A DNA stretch of 64,000 bases, taken from contig NC_015559.1 of the NCBI RefSeq assembly GCF_000214215.1, forward strand, positions 2,529,001-2,593,000. Reading direction: 5' to 3'. Origin of the DNA: Marinomonas posidonica IVIA-Po-181 (GTDB taxonomy: Bacteria; Pseudomonadota; Gammaproteobacteria; Pseudomonadales; Marinomonadaceae). Positions 18,081 through 27,256 of the stretch are shown here, in pieces; positions within the stretch are counted from its first letter, which is position 1; the number at the start of each line of letters is the position of its first letter. The position numbers and the translations under genes were made by a program. Below the pieces are notes generated by a model. That model did no database searches. It was not told where the DNA came from and saw only the letters and a program-made list of their open reading frames with translations.

Positions 18081-19946
18081 ATGACTGATGCATTACTGCT
18101 GACTTTTATATTTCTCGTTGCTGGTGTGGTTTCAGTTCCCATCGCGGCACGTTTGGGTCTCGGGTCAGTGCTGGGTTATCTATTGGCGGGGATTTTAATC
18201 AGTCCCCTATTATCTTGGTTTCATGTGGACATAGTGTCACTGCAACACTTTGCAGAGTTGGGTGTGGTGCTGATGCTGTTTTTAGTCGGACTGGAGCTGC
18301 ATCCGAAAAAACTGTGGTCGATGAAAGCCCGCTTGTTTGGTTTAGGCGGCGGACAAGTCTTGTTCTGTACTGGCTTTATTATGGCGGTAGCCCTGCTGTT
18401 CGATTTGCCTTGGCAATCCAGTTTGGCGATTGGCCTAGTGCTGGCTCTATCTTCAACCGCCATTGTCATTCAGTCATTAACCGAAAAAGGCTTGATGAAG
18501 TCCGATGGTGGTCAATCATCTTTTGTGGTCTTGTTGGCGCAAGACATTCTCGTCATTCCTATGTTGGCAGTCATTCCATTATTAACCCTACCTGAGCTAC
18601 AACATTTAGCACAAGCAGGCGATGCTGCAGATCATAACGCCGTGTTATTAGCAGGCTTAGCTTCTTGGCAAGTGCCCTTGGTAATCATTGCCGCCATCGG
18701 GGTCATCATCATAGGTGGCAGTTATCTGGTCACGCCCATTTTTCGTTTTATTGCAGTGGCGCAACTGCGTGAGCTATTCACCGCCACGGCCTTGATGTTT
18801 GTGGTTGGCACCACTTTGCTGATGTCTTTAGTCGGTTTATCACCCGCATTAGGCACCTTTTTAGCGGGCGTGGTGTTAGCCAACTCGCCTTATCGCCATG
18901 AGTTAGAAAGTGACATTGCGCCATTTAAAGGCTTGTTACTTGGCCTGTTCTTTATGACAGTTGGTGCTGGCATAAATTTTGGCCTACTGACGGATAAGTT
19001 ATTCCTCATTGTTAGTCTGACGTTAGGATTAATTCTACTCAAAGGCTGCGTGCTTTGGTTACTCGGTTGGGCGTTTAAGATCCGTGGTTCTAATCGTTGG
19101 TTGTTTGCGCTGGGCTTGGCTCAGGCTGGTGAATTTGGCTTTGTGCTCTTGTCTTTCACTGTCAGCAACGGTGTGATTGCTGACGCTGTTGCGGATGTGC
19201 TGCTATTGGTGGTGGCCATTTCCATGCTGCTGACACCAATACTGTTTATTCTGTACGATAAAATCATTGCGCACCATTACGCCAAAGATAAAAGCGCCAA
19301 GCCATTCGATGACATGCCAGACGGCAATAAGATTCTAATAGCTGGTTCTGGTCGCGTTGGCACCATCTTAGACAGCATCTTACGCTTAGCAAATTACCAT
19401 TCCACTGTGATTGATTTCAGTACCAAGCGTTTACAAGCTTTGGAAAAGTTTGGTGTAAAAAATTACTTCGGTGACGCCACTCGTCCGGATTTACTGGAGG
19501 CCGCTGGTATTGAAGAAGCCAGTGTCTTTATTATTGCCATTGATAACCCTGAGCAAGTGACTCAGTTAGTCAAGCACGTAAATCACCACTATCCGCATAT
19601 TCACATCATTGCGCGCGCCTTTGATAACCATCATGTTTACGACCTGTGGTCTTACGGTTGTCGAGATATTATTCGTGAAACCTTTGACAGCAGTTTGCGC
19701 ATGGGACGCTCCGCTTTTGAAGCACTTGGTATGAGTCGTAGCACCGCCGAACAAATGATTGATGTGTTTGTCCAGCACGACAAGGTGTCTATGGTGGAGG
19801 TGGCGGATGCTCATGAAATTGGTGTGCCCTTCCATGAAAACCAAGCCTTTATTAAACGCTTGCGGGAATATTTGGAAGAGAAGAACCCGCACTTACAAGC
19901 CGCCATGGATAAAATCAAAGCGGAAGACAAACAAGACTCTCTTTGA
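18081..19946 (+). CDS. Monovalent cation:proton antiporter-2 family protein, KefB/KefC-like
   Basis: A 621-residue inner-membrane protein. The first 390 residues hold about twelve membrane helices with the CPA2 marks GYLLAGILISP, ELGVVLMLFLVGLE, ALSSTAIVIQ, AQDILVIP and LGLAQAGEFGFVLLS. A cytoplasmic TrkA-N (RCK) domain follows, with the nucleotide motif AGSGRVGTILDSIL near 415 and YFGDATRPDLLEAAG. This is the arrangement of glutathione-gated K+/H+ exchangers KefB and KefC, which protect from electrophiles. No KefG/KefF ancillary flavoprotein gene adjoins, so the gating ligand is uncertain. HemG is encoded 76 bases downstream. Confidence 0.88.
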   Translation: MTDALLLTFIFLVAGVVSVPIAARLGLGSVLGYLLAGILISPLLSWFHVDIVSLQHFAELGVVLMLFLVGLELHPKKLWSMKARLFGLGGGQVLFCTGFIMAVALLFDLPWQSSLAIGLVLALSSTAIVIQSLTEKGLMKSDGGQSSFVVLLAQDILVIPMLAVIPLLTLPELQHLAQAGDAADHNAVLLAGLASWQVPLVIIAAIGVIIIGGSYLVTPIFRFIAVAQLRELFTATALMFVVGTTLLMSLVGLSPALGTFLAGVVLANSPYRHELESDIAPFKGLLLGLFFMTVGAGINFGLLTDKLFLIVSLTLGLILLKGCVLWLLGWAFKIRGSNRWLFALGLAQAGEFGFVLLSFTVSNGVIADAVADVLLLVVAISMLLTPILFILYDKIIAHHYAKDKSAKPFDDMPDGNKILIAGSGRVGTILDSILRLANYHSTVIDFSTKRLQALEKFGVKNYFGDATRPDLLEAAGIEEASVFIIAIDNPEQVTQLVKHVNHHYPHIHIIARAFDNHHVYDLWSYGCRDIIRETFDSSLRMGRSAFEALGMSRSTAEQMIDVFVQHDKVSMVEVADAHEIGVPFHENQAFIKRLREYLEEKNPHLQAAMDKIKAEDKQDSL

Positions 19947-20022
19947 CAGCTCAAGTGGGAATGTTTATAACAAGATCCCAATTGCACAATTATCATTAGA
20001 TGAGGCAGATTTCTGATCTTTT

Positions 20023-20550
20023 ATGGCGAATATTTTATTTGTTTACTCCACAACGGACGGCCACACCCTGAAAATCAGCCAAACCATGCAAACTGTGATG
20101 GAACAAGCAGGTGAGCAAGTTCAGCTGCTGCCACTCGATCAAGTCAATGCAGAACAATTGTCCCAATGTGACAAACTGGTGATTGGCGCGAGCATCCGCT
20201 ACGGTAAGCACCAACCGAGTCTGGTGCAATTCATCACAGATAATAAAAGCTTGATCGAAAGCAAACCCAGTGCTTTTTTCACCGTCAACCTAGTCGCTCG
20301 CAAGGCCGAGAAATGCGAACCTCATACCAATCCTTATATTATCAAGCTGCTTGATCAATTAGCTTGGCAACCCAGTTTACAGGGGGTTTTTGCTGGTAAG
20401 TTACATTATCAGCAATACGGTTTCCTTGATCGAAATATGATTCGTTTCATTATGTGGGTGACGAAAGGACCAACGGACCCAACCACCAATCAAGAGTTTA
20501 CCGACTGGCAAAAAGTCGACGAATTTGCCCAGGCCGTTTGCCAGCTTTAA
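20023..20550 (+). CDS. hemG: Menaquinone-dependent protoporphyrinogen IX dehydrogenase HemG
   Basis: A 175-residue flavodoxin-like protein. The FMN phosphate loop is STTDGHTLKIS (residues 9-19), followed by DKLVIGASIRYGKHQPSL and FFTVNLVARKAEKCEPHTNPY, which includes the long-chain-flavodoxin loop insertion of HemG, and GFLDRNMIRFIMWVTKGPTDP. It oxidises protoporphyrinogen IX to protoporphyrin IX at the membrane, handing electrons to the quinone pool. Length is normal. It is 76 bases downstream of the antiporter gene and could share its transcript. Confidence 0.93.
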   Translation: MANILFVYSTTDGHTLKISQTMQTVMEQAGEQVQLLPLDQVNAEQLSQCDKLVIGASIRYGKHQPSLVQFITDNKSLIESKPSAFFTVNLVARKAEKCEPHTNPYIIKLLDQLAWQPSLQGVFAGKLHYQQYGFLDRNMIRFIMWVTKGPTDPTTNQEFTDWQKVDEFAQAVCQL

Positions 20551-20562
20551 GTCACGTGATTT

Positions 20563-20793
20563 TTGGGCGTTTTTAGTGGGCTAAAGCGGATCCACTTGTG
20601 TTTAGCAACCCTAGTTTCAATCAGTTTATTGGCTTGCAGCACATCACCTATGGGCAGAAAGCAGTGTATTTTATTGCCCGACTCACAACTTGATGAAATG
20701 GGCGTAGCGTCTTTTCAGGAAATGAAAGCCGAGCAGCCACATACACCAAATGAGGCCAATATTAAGAAAGGTACGAATAAGACTTCAGAATAA
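20563..20793 (+). pseudogene. Short lipoprotein resembling the N-terminus of M48 metallopeptidases (probable remnant)
   Basis: A 76-codon frame begins at TTG 20563. It has a lipoprotein signal ending SISLLAC (Cys about 25) and then STSPMGRKQCILLPDSQLDEMG, a block that resembles the region just after the lipobox of LoiP/YcaL-like M48 peptidases (CSxSPxGRxQ...DxQMxxMG). The frame stops after about 50 mature residues, and no HExxH zinc motif or continuation is seen in any frame downstream. It could be a decayed gene or a real small lipoprotein. It follows hemG directly. Confidence 0.5.
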
Positions 20794-20953
20794 ACAAATT
20801 AGGGGGTAGTAGAACCCAGAATTCTGATCGACTCACCCCGCCAATGGCACACGAATCAAGAATTTGAACTTTGAGATGGCGTCACCACTTGCCAAGTATC
20901 TCAAACTAAAAGAACATAATGAGACAGCACACTGTGACTAATTGAACATCCAA

Positions 20954-20971
20954 AAATAAAGGGCTTTATTT
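20954..20971 (+). promoter_or_regulatory. Hairpin spanning the ribosome-binding site of the DASS symporter gene
   Basis: AAATAAA (20954-20960) and TTTATTT (20965-20971) form a perfect inverted repeat around GGGC, directly abutting ATG 20972. The only Shine-Dalgarno-like bases (AAAGGG) lie inside it, so folding would hide the ribosome site. Confidence 0.4.
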
Positions 20972-22396
20972 ATGTCAGATAAGATGGCATCGAATGTTTC
21001 AGGATCTAACCAAGTATCAGTGCCAGCCAATAAATCTTGGCTCTTATATTTGATCATCATCAGTGCCCTTTGTTTAACATCCATTAGTCAGCTGTATTTA
21101 ACCTGGGCACAAAGCCTCACCGCAGGGTTACTGTTCGCCTGTATTACCCTTTGGGCGACCTCAATCGTACCTGCGTATTTACCCGCGTTGGGATTATTTG
21201 CCTGTGCCACGGCCACTGAATTGGCGCCCAATCAAGTGGTCTTTGCGGGCTTCCATTCATCCACCTTCTGGTTGCTATTCAGTGGTATGGTCTTCGGGGC
21301 CGCCATTAAACACACGGGGTTAAACCAGCGCGCCACCTTCTTACTCACCCGTATTCTGGGTAACAGCTATCAAGGTACCATTATTAAGATTGCGTTCTTC
21401 GCTATGGCTCTGGCGTTCTTAATTCCTTCGGGCGTTGGCCGCGTCGTACTCATTATTCCCATCGTGGCGACCTTAGCGGATCATTTTGGTTACCAAGAAA
21501 ATTCGAATGGCCGAACCGGTATGTTGTTAGCGGCCGCCTTTGGCACCTTTTCTCCCGCATTTGCTATCCTTCCCGCCAATGCCCCAAACATGCTGTTGGC
21601 TGGTATGTTAGAGGCCCTTTATGACTCACCTGTGTCCTATTGGCAATATTTAACCCTGCATTTTCCAGTACTAGGTTTGGGGAAATTGGTGATGATTACG
21701 GGGATCATTTTGTGGCTATTCCCTGATCAAGACCCTGAGAAAAACCTAACCCATAAAGTTGAAGAAACCAAGATGAGTCAAATCGAAAAACGCTTACTCT
21801 GGGTGTTATGCGTTTGTTTTGCCTTCTGGTTCACGGATACCTTGCATCAGATTTCCCCCGGTTGGATTGGTTTAATCGCCGCCATTATTTGCCTATGGCC
21901 TAAATCCGGTTTAACCAATAAACAATGCATTGATAAAGACATCCAATACGGTACGCTGTTCTTCGCAGGTGGTGTGATCGGGCTAAGTGCTATCACAGCT
22001 TACTCTGGTTTAGGCGATATTTTGGTCAATACCTTAACCAGTGCAGTGCCCTTTTCAGCGGACTCGTCTTTCATTAATCTTGGGTTACTCACCTTAATTT
22101 CCACCTGTGTTGCCGTGGTGACCAACTTAACTGGTGTACCAGCCATCATGACACCCATGGCGGAGCATTTGGCGGACATTACCGGCTTGTCAACTCAAGC
22201 GGTACTGATGAGTCAGGTTCTGGCCTTCTCTAACGTCTTGTTACCCTATCAAGCCCCCCCACTCATTACCGCCATTGCCCTTGGTAAATTGTCCATCAAA
22301 GCCGTTTCCAAAGTGTGCCTATTGAGTTTTTTGTTTACCAGTATTTTGTTATTACCTTTAAATTTACTCTGGTGGCAACTGCTTAATATGATTTGA
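20972..22396 (+). CDS. DASS/SLC13-family anion symporter
   Basis: A 474-residue inner-membrane protein with about 11 to 12 hydrophobic helices. The arrangement STFWLLFSGMVFGAAIKHTGL, FLIPSGVGRVVLIIPI and, in the second half, GTLFFAGGVIGLSAI and TNLTGVPAIMTPMAEHLA corresponds to the two internally repeated halves of the divalent anion:sodium symporter family (citrate, succinate, sulfate and similar anions). The usual SNT-type motifs are altered here (LIPSGVGR and TNLTGVP), so the substrate is unknown. It is a single gene. An inverted repeat overlaps its ribosome-binding site. Confidence 0.8.
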   Translation: MSDKMASNVSGSNQVSVPANKSWLLYLIIISALCLTSISQLYLTWAQSLTAGLLFACITLWATSIVPAYLPALGLFACATATELAPNQVVFAGFHSSTFWLLFSGMVFGAAIKHTGLNQRATFLLTRILGNSYQGTIIKIAFFAMALAFLIPSGVGRVVLIIPIVATLADHFGYQENSNGRTGMLLAAAFGTFSPAFAILPANAPNMLLAGMLEALYDSPVSYWQYLTLHFPVLGLGKLVMITGIILWLFPDQDPEKNLTHKVEETKMSQIEKRLLWVLCVCFAFWFTDTLHQISPGWIGLIAAIICLWPKSGLTNKQCIDKDIQYGTLFFAGGVIGLSAITAYSGLGDILVNTLTSAVPFSADSSFINLGLLTLISTCVAVVTNLTGVPAIMTPMAEHLADITGLSTQAVLMSQVLAFSNVLLPYQAPPLITAIALGKLSIKAVSKVCLLSFLFTSILLLPLNLLWWQLLNMI

Positions 22397-22466
22397 GTTT
22401 TCTTTTAAATCGACAAAACGGTATGATTTGCGTTCTTCTATCTAATACCATGAAAAGGAATTTTCA

Positions 22467-23822
22467 GTGAAAAAAAACCTCGCTGTGTTCGTATTTGTTT
22501 TGCTTGCCGCTTGTCTAATCGCACCCAAATTTGTTGCACCAAAATACCAAGAACAAGTGTCACAGATTGTGACCAAGTTAAACCTGGCTCCTGGCTATAA
22601 AGCGAGCTTAGACAAGCTCGAAGAGACCTGGTTTACGTCTAAAAGCGTATTACACCTAAGCTATGATTTAAGCATGATTGACCCAAACTTATATGGTCAA
22701 AAAATAGAAGCGGATGTGGTTCTCGATACTCACTTCGGCCCTCTGCTGATATCGGATGCGGGTCTGGTTGGTTGGTACACTACTAAGGCACACTACGCTG
22801 GTGATCCATTGCGAGACAAGTTGCATTGGGCAGCGGATAAAGCCTTTTTTGAAGCCTCTATTGTCATGGACTTACTGGGGAATATTAGCACCCAAAACCA
22901 GATCCCAGAATTTGATTTAGAGAATGGTCTACTCACCTTCAGTGGTTACCAGGGCGAAGGCACACTTGGTTCAAATGGCGTTTTATATGATGGCAAAGTT
23001 GACCTGATTAAGCTGGATTCGCCACAACAACAAGTCTCGCTTAGCAATAGTCAAATCAACATTTCCATTGAAGACAGTTTGACGACTCTGGCGTCTGGCG
23101 GTCTTTATAACGGTAATATCTCAGTCGGCTTTGATGATCTAACCATTGGGCCTGATGTGAATGTCTCAGGGACTAAGCTTCTAATCACCTCCATCCTTAA
23201 TGCTGATACTCAATTAGGCGAGGTAATAACAGACTACTCAATTGATCACTTCAGCAGCCCAGAATTGATGGTTGATGATCTGTCTTTTGTATTGGAAATG
23301 AAACATTTGAGTAATCAGTTCTTTTTAGATTACAAAACATTTTCAGAAAGCATGTTAACGGACACCAACAATCCAGAAGAAATATACCTGCAGTTATTCT
23401 CTTTTCTAACAGACAACATGGGCGAATTGCTAGTCCATAACCCAGAGATGAACGTCACAGATTTTAGTGGTCGTCTAACTGAAGGGGAATTCTCTGCCAC
23501 TCTGCACAGTCGTTTAAAAGAAATGGACGCCCCCAGCTTAGAGCAACTATTAGATTCTCAATTCTGGCTTTGGAACATGATTGTAGATACTAAGATTCAA
23601 GCTGATGACACCCTAGTGACACACTTAGGTGAGCGTTTCTTAGCCACACAGATGCGCACCACAACAGACTCTCCTCAGTTAAAACAGCAAGTTCAAATGA
23701 TGATTGCTAACTTCGTTCAACAAGGTTTCATAAAACGTGATAACGATAAGCTGATGACGGAAATCAACATCGCCAATGGGCAAGGGAAAATCTACGATTT
23801 CCCGTTCCCACTGACGCAATAA
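22467..23822 (+). CDS. DUF945 (YdgA-like) family protein
   Basis: A 451-residue protein with an N-terminal hydrophobic helix (residues 4-22) that either anchors it in the inner membrane or is a signal sequence; the rest would face the periplasm. The order of segments (APKYQEQVSQIVTKLN, ETWFTSKSVLHLSY, DTHFGPLL, DLTIGPDVNVSG, MIANFVQQGFIKRDNDKLMTEINIANGQGKI) matches the DUF945/YdgA family, whose members are beta-rich and have no firm biochemical role. The gene is monocistronic, ends before a strong terminator, and has GAAAAGGAAT upstream of its start. Confidence 0.85.
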   Translation: MKKNLAVFVFVLLAACLIAPKFVAPKYQEQVSQIVTKLNLAPGYKASLDKLEETWFTSKSVLHLSYDLSMIDPNLYGQKIEADVVLDTHFGPLLISDAGLVGWYTTKAHYAGDPLRDKLHWAADKAFFEASIVMDLLGNISTQNQIPEFDLENGLLTFSGYQGEGTLGSNGVLYDGKVDLIKLDSPQQQVSLSNSQINISIEDSLTTLASGGLYNGNISVGFDDLTIGPDVNVSGTKLLITSILNADTQLGEVITDYSIDHFSSPELMVDDLSFVLEMKHLSNQFFLDYKTFSESMLTDTNNPEEIYLQLFSFLTDNMGELLVHNPEMNVTDFSGRLTEGEFSATLHSRLKEMDAPSLEQLLDSQFWLWNMIVDTKIQADDTLVTHLGERFLATQMRTTTDSPQLKQQVQMMIANFVQQGFIKRDNDKLMTEINIANGQGKIYDFPFPLTQ

Positions 23823-23861
23823 AAAGCCCATAATGGCGCCTGTATCGTCACAATAAGCAAA

Positions 23862-23894
23862 AAAAAGGCGTGTTCTACAAGAACACGCCTTTTT
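23862..23894. terminator. Strong bidirectional terminator
   Basis: A perfect 15-base-pair stem (23862-23876 with 23880-23894; core AGGCGTGTTCT) with a three-base loop. A-run and T-run flanks make it work in both directions. It separates the convergent DUF945 gene (plus) and SPOR lipoprotein gene (minus). Confidence 0.9.
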
Positions 23895-23912
23895 AATGTG
23901 TCATAAAGCCGA

Positions 23913-24692
23913 TTAGAAAGATTCACCATTGTATTGGTTAACTAGGCAATCTTTGCCCTTTTCTTTCAGCATCATGCAAAAATCGACACTAAAGGATTTT
24001 TGTAAAAATGGCCCGACTTTAAGCTGATACATAGTGCGACCTTTGACTTCTTTTTGATTAATTTTAGGCACTAACCCATTATAAGCCGTCGGATCGCGTT
24101 TCATTAACACCTGCCATCCACGGACGGCTTCATCACGATTCGAATAGGCTGCTAACTGTACACCATAACCATCATCCGCCATCGTGCTGTTTGTCGATTT
24201 TGTCGACGACTGAGACATGTTTGTTGCGGCCAACGGCGCCGCTTGAGCCATATTCATATTGTTCTGTTCAGCCCCTGCCAAAGGCGCTGCAGGCATGGTT
24301 TCTGATGACATTTTCTCTGTCGACATAGAGGCTGACATGGTTTCAGCTGGATCCTCCATCGACGCCATTGTGTCTGTTGAAGTCTCTACCGCGGGCGCAA
24401 CATTGGTTGCCGCCATACTGTCGTCCACATCAATCATGGTCGATTCAGTGGCATCTGGCATTTCCTTGGCCGCTTCTAGGGCCAATTTTTCCTGCTTCAA
24501 GGAAGCCACTTCCGCTTCAAGCGCATCGATTTTATCTAGTTTAACTTGCGCAGCTTGCCACTGTTCATCATGCATTCGGACTTTAGTCTGTAAGTCTTCA
24601 TAGGTCATGAAGGTATTATTTCCACCAGTTGATGAACAAGCCGCTAATACTAATCCCATTTGGACTACGACTAGTTTTTTTGTTATTCCCAT
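23913..24692 (-). CDS. SPOR-domain lipoprotein
   Basis: A 259-residue lipoprotein. The signal ends in VLAAC (lipobox, Cys about 19). Residues 30-75 form a short coiled coil (KLDKIDALEAEVASLKQEK). A long Met/Ser/Thr/Ala-rich low-complexity linker follows. The C-terminal 75 residues (YGVQLAAYSNRDEAVRGWQVL, GRTMYQLKVGPF) are a SPOR domain, known to bind denuded peptidoglycan glycan strands. It is thus probably outer-membrane anchored and reaches the cell wall. ATG at 24692, 24698 or 24707 could serve as start; GGAGAG favours 24692. The methionine-rich linker is unusual. Confidence 0.82.
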   Translation of the reverse strand: MGITKKLVVVQMGLVLAACSSTGGNNTFMTYEDLQTKVRMHDEQWQAAQVKLDKIDALEAEVASLKQEKLALEAAKEMPDATESTMIDVDDSMAATNVAPAVETSTDTMASMEDPAETMSASMSTEKMSSETMPAAPLAGAEQNNMNMAQAAPLAATNMSQSSTKSTNSTMADDGYGVQLAAYSNRDEAVRGWQVLMKRDPTAYNGLVPKINQKEVKGRTMYQLKVGPFLQKSFSVDFCMMLKEKGKDCLVNQYNGESF

Positions 24693-24772
24693 TACCATTC
24701 TCTCCATCCAGACGAATTATCGAGCTTACAAGTAAGCTTTGTTGACTTAAAGCCCACAAGCTAAAAATACCT

Positions 24773-25204
24773 TCAGCCAGTATATATAACCTGCTGTCCC
24801 CACAAAATCAAAGCGTAGCGGCCAGCTTTTCCTAGCACCACCAAAGGAATAAAATACCAAAGCGAGGTTCTAAAGACACCTGCTGCTATAGCAATACCAT
24901 CGCCTATAATGGGTAACCAAGTAAAGAGCAAACTCCATACCCCATAACGATTAAAGTAATATTCTGCTTTTACCCGCCTTTTTTTGTCGACCGGAAACCA
25001 ACGACGCCCTTCAAAACGAGTAAGGTAAGTCCCCAATAGCCAATTGGTCATTGCACCTAAACTGTTCCCCATGGTAGCCCAACACCATAACAAAAGAAGG
25101 CTGTTGGCTTCTTGCGCTGTATAAAACAACAATAAGGCTTCTGAGCCCAATGGTAATATAGTGGCCGACAAAAATGACACAATCAAAATGCTGATATATT
25201 CCAA
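24773..25204 (-). CDS. YqaA family inner-membrane protein (DedA/VTT superfamily)
   Basis: A 143-residue integral membrane protein with four to five hydrophobic segments. The segments SATILPLGSEALLLFY, GNSLGAMTNWLLGTYL, YGVWSLLFTWLPIIGDGIAIAAGVFR and LGKAGRYALILWG are the landmarks of the YqaA branch of the VTT (SNARE-associated/DedA) superfamily, shorter than classic DedA. DedA relatives act in membrane lipid flipping and proton-motive-force homeostasis; YqaA itself has no defined role. It is about 80 bases downstream of nothing else and 80 bases before the SPOR gene on the same strand. Confidence 0.85.
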   Translation of the reverse strand: MEYISILIVSFLSATILPLGSEALLLFYTAQEANSLLLLWCWATMGNSLGAMTNWLLGTYLTRFEGRRWFPVDKKRRVKAEYYFNRYGVWSLLFTWLPIIGDGIAIAAGVFRTSLWYFIPLVVLGKAGRYALILWGQQVIYTG

Positions 25205-25362
25205 GTAACATCTTACCTTTTAACAGGCTTTCCGTGCCATTCGCCAAAACCATGATCTAGCTCATGAAAGTCAGCTAGTAATAATTATAAAAATAATTAA
25301 TATTGCTAGCTGGATGAATTCTATATAACAAAATCAAGAGAGCCAAAGCACGGAGGCACATC

Positions 25363-26973
25363 ATGCTCAACCGTATAAATGATATCAAAATTCGCTATAA
25401 ACTCTGGGCCATTATAGGCCTAATGTCATTAGGGACAACGGCATTAATTTTGGTGTCTCTGTCGTCGCTCTTTTACAGTCACGTGGAGGCGCGGAAAGAA
25501 CGCACTGCCGACATTCTCGACATTGTAAACACTTCTCTATTATCTCTTTTTCAGCAACAAGAAAACAATCAAATATCCCCTCAACAAGCAAAGCAAGATG
25601 CCTTAACACTCTTATCAGAATTTCGTTATGGTGAAGAGCAAAGTGTTTGGGTATTGGCAAACAATGGGCGCAAACTATTAAACGCCCCAGACAACTTTAC
25701 TAGCCAACAGCCCCCATCTTCATTATTAGAAGCGTTAAAAACGAGCAATAAATCGAACACAGACCACCAAACCATTGAATTTCACTACCAAGATTCCTCA
25801 GGCGGTGAGCACAGTATGATTGCCAGCGCGTTGGATTTTACCCCATGGCAACTAACGGTTGTCACCACCACATCAATGGACGCCGTGACGAATTTTTTCC
25901 TAGTTGCTTTAGTGGATTACGCTATTCTGGTGGGGATTTTAACCTTAGTGGTCGGCGGTACAGCCTTGTTTATTATTCATATGGTAACGACCCGTGTTAC
26001 CAGCTTATGTCACACCATGACGACCGTTCAGCATTCAGGAGACCTGACTCAAAGGGTAGAATTTAGCGGTAAAGATGAAATGGGGGCCATGGCAAAAGCC
26101 TTTAACAGCATGATGAATGATTTTCAAAGCATCGTACGCAATGTCACGCACTCCAGCGAGACCCTAGATGGCATTGTTGGTCAAACCAACCAATCCACAC
26201 ACAAAACTGTTGAAGGGGTTGCACGACAACTTTCTAACACAGACCAAGCTACCGAATTAATGCAAAGTGTGATGACGTCGGTTGAAGAAGCCTTGGGGAT
26301 TGCCGAGCAGGCGAAAAACAAAACACAAGAGCTTGGCCAACATTCAAAGCAAGGCTTGGGAGTGATGAATAAAGCCAACCAGGATATTCAACAATTATCC
26401 CATGAAGTCGGTCAGGCCGCTCAGCAAATACAAACCTTGCGAGAAGAGGTCACACACATTCATGAACGACTGGGCATCATATCCGAAGTCGCCGAACAAA
26501 CCAATTTGCTGGCGTTGAACGCCGCGATTGAAGCGGCACGAGCGGGAGAACAAGGACGTGGCTTTGCTGTCGTGGCTGACGAAGTTCGTCATCTAGCACA
26601 AAGATCACAACTAGCCGCGACGGAAATTGGCGGTTTGATTGATCGCTTAACAGAACAAACCGATACTGCTGTTGGCGTAATGGAGTCTGCACAAAATACC
26701 GCCAACCAAGGTGCGAATCAAACGGCAGAAGCTGGGCAAGCCTTTTCTGAAATTGCCGACGGGGTGATTTCCATTTCGCAATTAAATAGCCACATCAGTC
26801 AAGCGGCTGATCGTCAACATGAATCCTCTCAAACCGTTCACCAAGCCTTAGGCGACATTGCGGTGATTTGTCAGGAAAACAACGACAATTCAACGGATAT
26901 CCGTACCTCTGTCGATCATTTACAAGACTGTGCTACGCAACTGCGTCAACTCGTACAACAATTCAGTACCTAA
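25363..26973 (+). CDS. Methyl-accepting chemotaxis protein with single Cache sensor domain
   Basis: A 536-residue chemoreceptor. The first membrane helix (about 13-36) is followed by a periplasmic sCache_2-like domain ([27 protein letters not shown], then [15 protein letters not shown]) and a second helix at about 183-205. HAMP follows ([22 protein letters not shown]). The signalling coiled coil has its tip [20 protein letters not shown] near 378. sCache_2 domains bind small organic ligands in several receptors; the ligand here is unknown. There are no chemotaxis genes nearby. The stop codon lies inside a 24-base perfect palindrome. Confidence 0.9.
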   Translation: MLNRINDIKIRYKLWAIIGLMSLGTTALILVSLSSLFYSHVEARKERTADILDIVNTSLLSLFQQQENNQISPQQAKQDALTLLSEFRYGEEQSVWVLANNGRKLLNAPDNFTSQQPPSSLLEALKTSNKSNTDHQTIEFHYQDSSGGEHSMIASALDFTPWQLTVVTTTSMDAVTNFFLVALVDYAILVGILTLVVGGTALFIIHMVTTRVTSLCHTMTTVQHSGDLTQRVEFSGKDEMGAMAKAFNSMMNDFQSIVRNVTHSSETLDGIVGQTNQSTHKTVEGVARQLSNTDQATELMQSVMTSVEEALGIAEQAKNKTQELGQHSKQGLGVMNKANQDIQQLSHEVGQAAQQIQTLREEVTHIHERLGIISEVAEQTNLLALNAAIEAARAGEQGRGFAVVADEVRHLAQRSQLAATEIGGLIDRLTEQTDTAVGVMESAQNTANQGANQTAEAGQAFSEIADGVISISQLNSHISQAADRQHESSQTVHQALGDIAVICQENNDNSTDIRTSVDHLQDCATQLRQLVQQFST

Positions 26974-26992
26974 GCTGATTAATCAGCTTAGG
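26969..26992. terminator. Perfect 24-base palindrome over the chemoreceptor stop codon
   Basis: CCTAAGCTGATT followed directly by AATCAGCTTAGG is a perfect inverted repeat that includes the TAA stop of the chemoreceptor gene. There is no T-run after it, so it is either a weak terminator or 3'-end stabiliser, or a protein-binding site. Confidence 0.4.
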
Positions 26993-27141
26993 TAGCTTAA
27001 AGAAGGTGCGAATAAGTCTTCTATACGTCAGTCTTATCAGAGAAACTGTCAATCACGCTTAACACAGAGCGGCCGTTTCTCTGAAAGCCCGAAGGGCGTG
27101 GGCTAAGCTCTCTTTATTCTTTGTTAAGCTTGCTGCCCCCT

Positions 27142-27204
27142 ACATGGATCTAGGGGATTAGAGCAACGCATAACCACATGGATATGGAGTAGTAGAGCAA
27201 CGCA
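27142..27204 (+). repeat. Two imperfect 29-base direct repeats
   Basis: 27142-27170 and 27176-27204 share ACATGGAT at the start and TAGAGCAACGCA at the end, with a variable middle and a 5-base spacer. They abut the 51-base dispersed element at 27206, suggesting a compound repeat. Confidence 0.6.
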
Positions 27205-27205
27205 G

Positions 27206-27256
27206 GAGCGGTTGCCAAGGAGGACTTTGTCGTAGCCAGTAAACTGGTTCGTACCT
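27206..27256 (+). repeat. Dispersed 51-base intergenic repeat, copy 2
   Basis: It matches 12973-13023 at about 45 of 51 positions, from GAGCGGTTGCC to GTTCGTACCT. The same orientation and gene-free setting suggest a small dispersed element of this genome. Confidence 0.7.

Noticed and set aside
25363..26973. Linkage of the chemoreceptors with a chemotaxis or flagellar cluster
   Set aside because: No che or fli genes are near any of the three receptors, and no clear sigma-28 promoter was found.
27142..27256. Repeats upstream of the glycogen operon as a CRISPR-like array
   Set aside because: Only two imperfect units, 5-base spacer, and no cas genes. It is a plain duplication next to a dispersed element.
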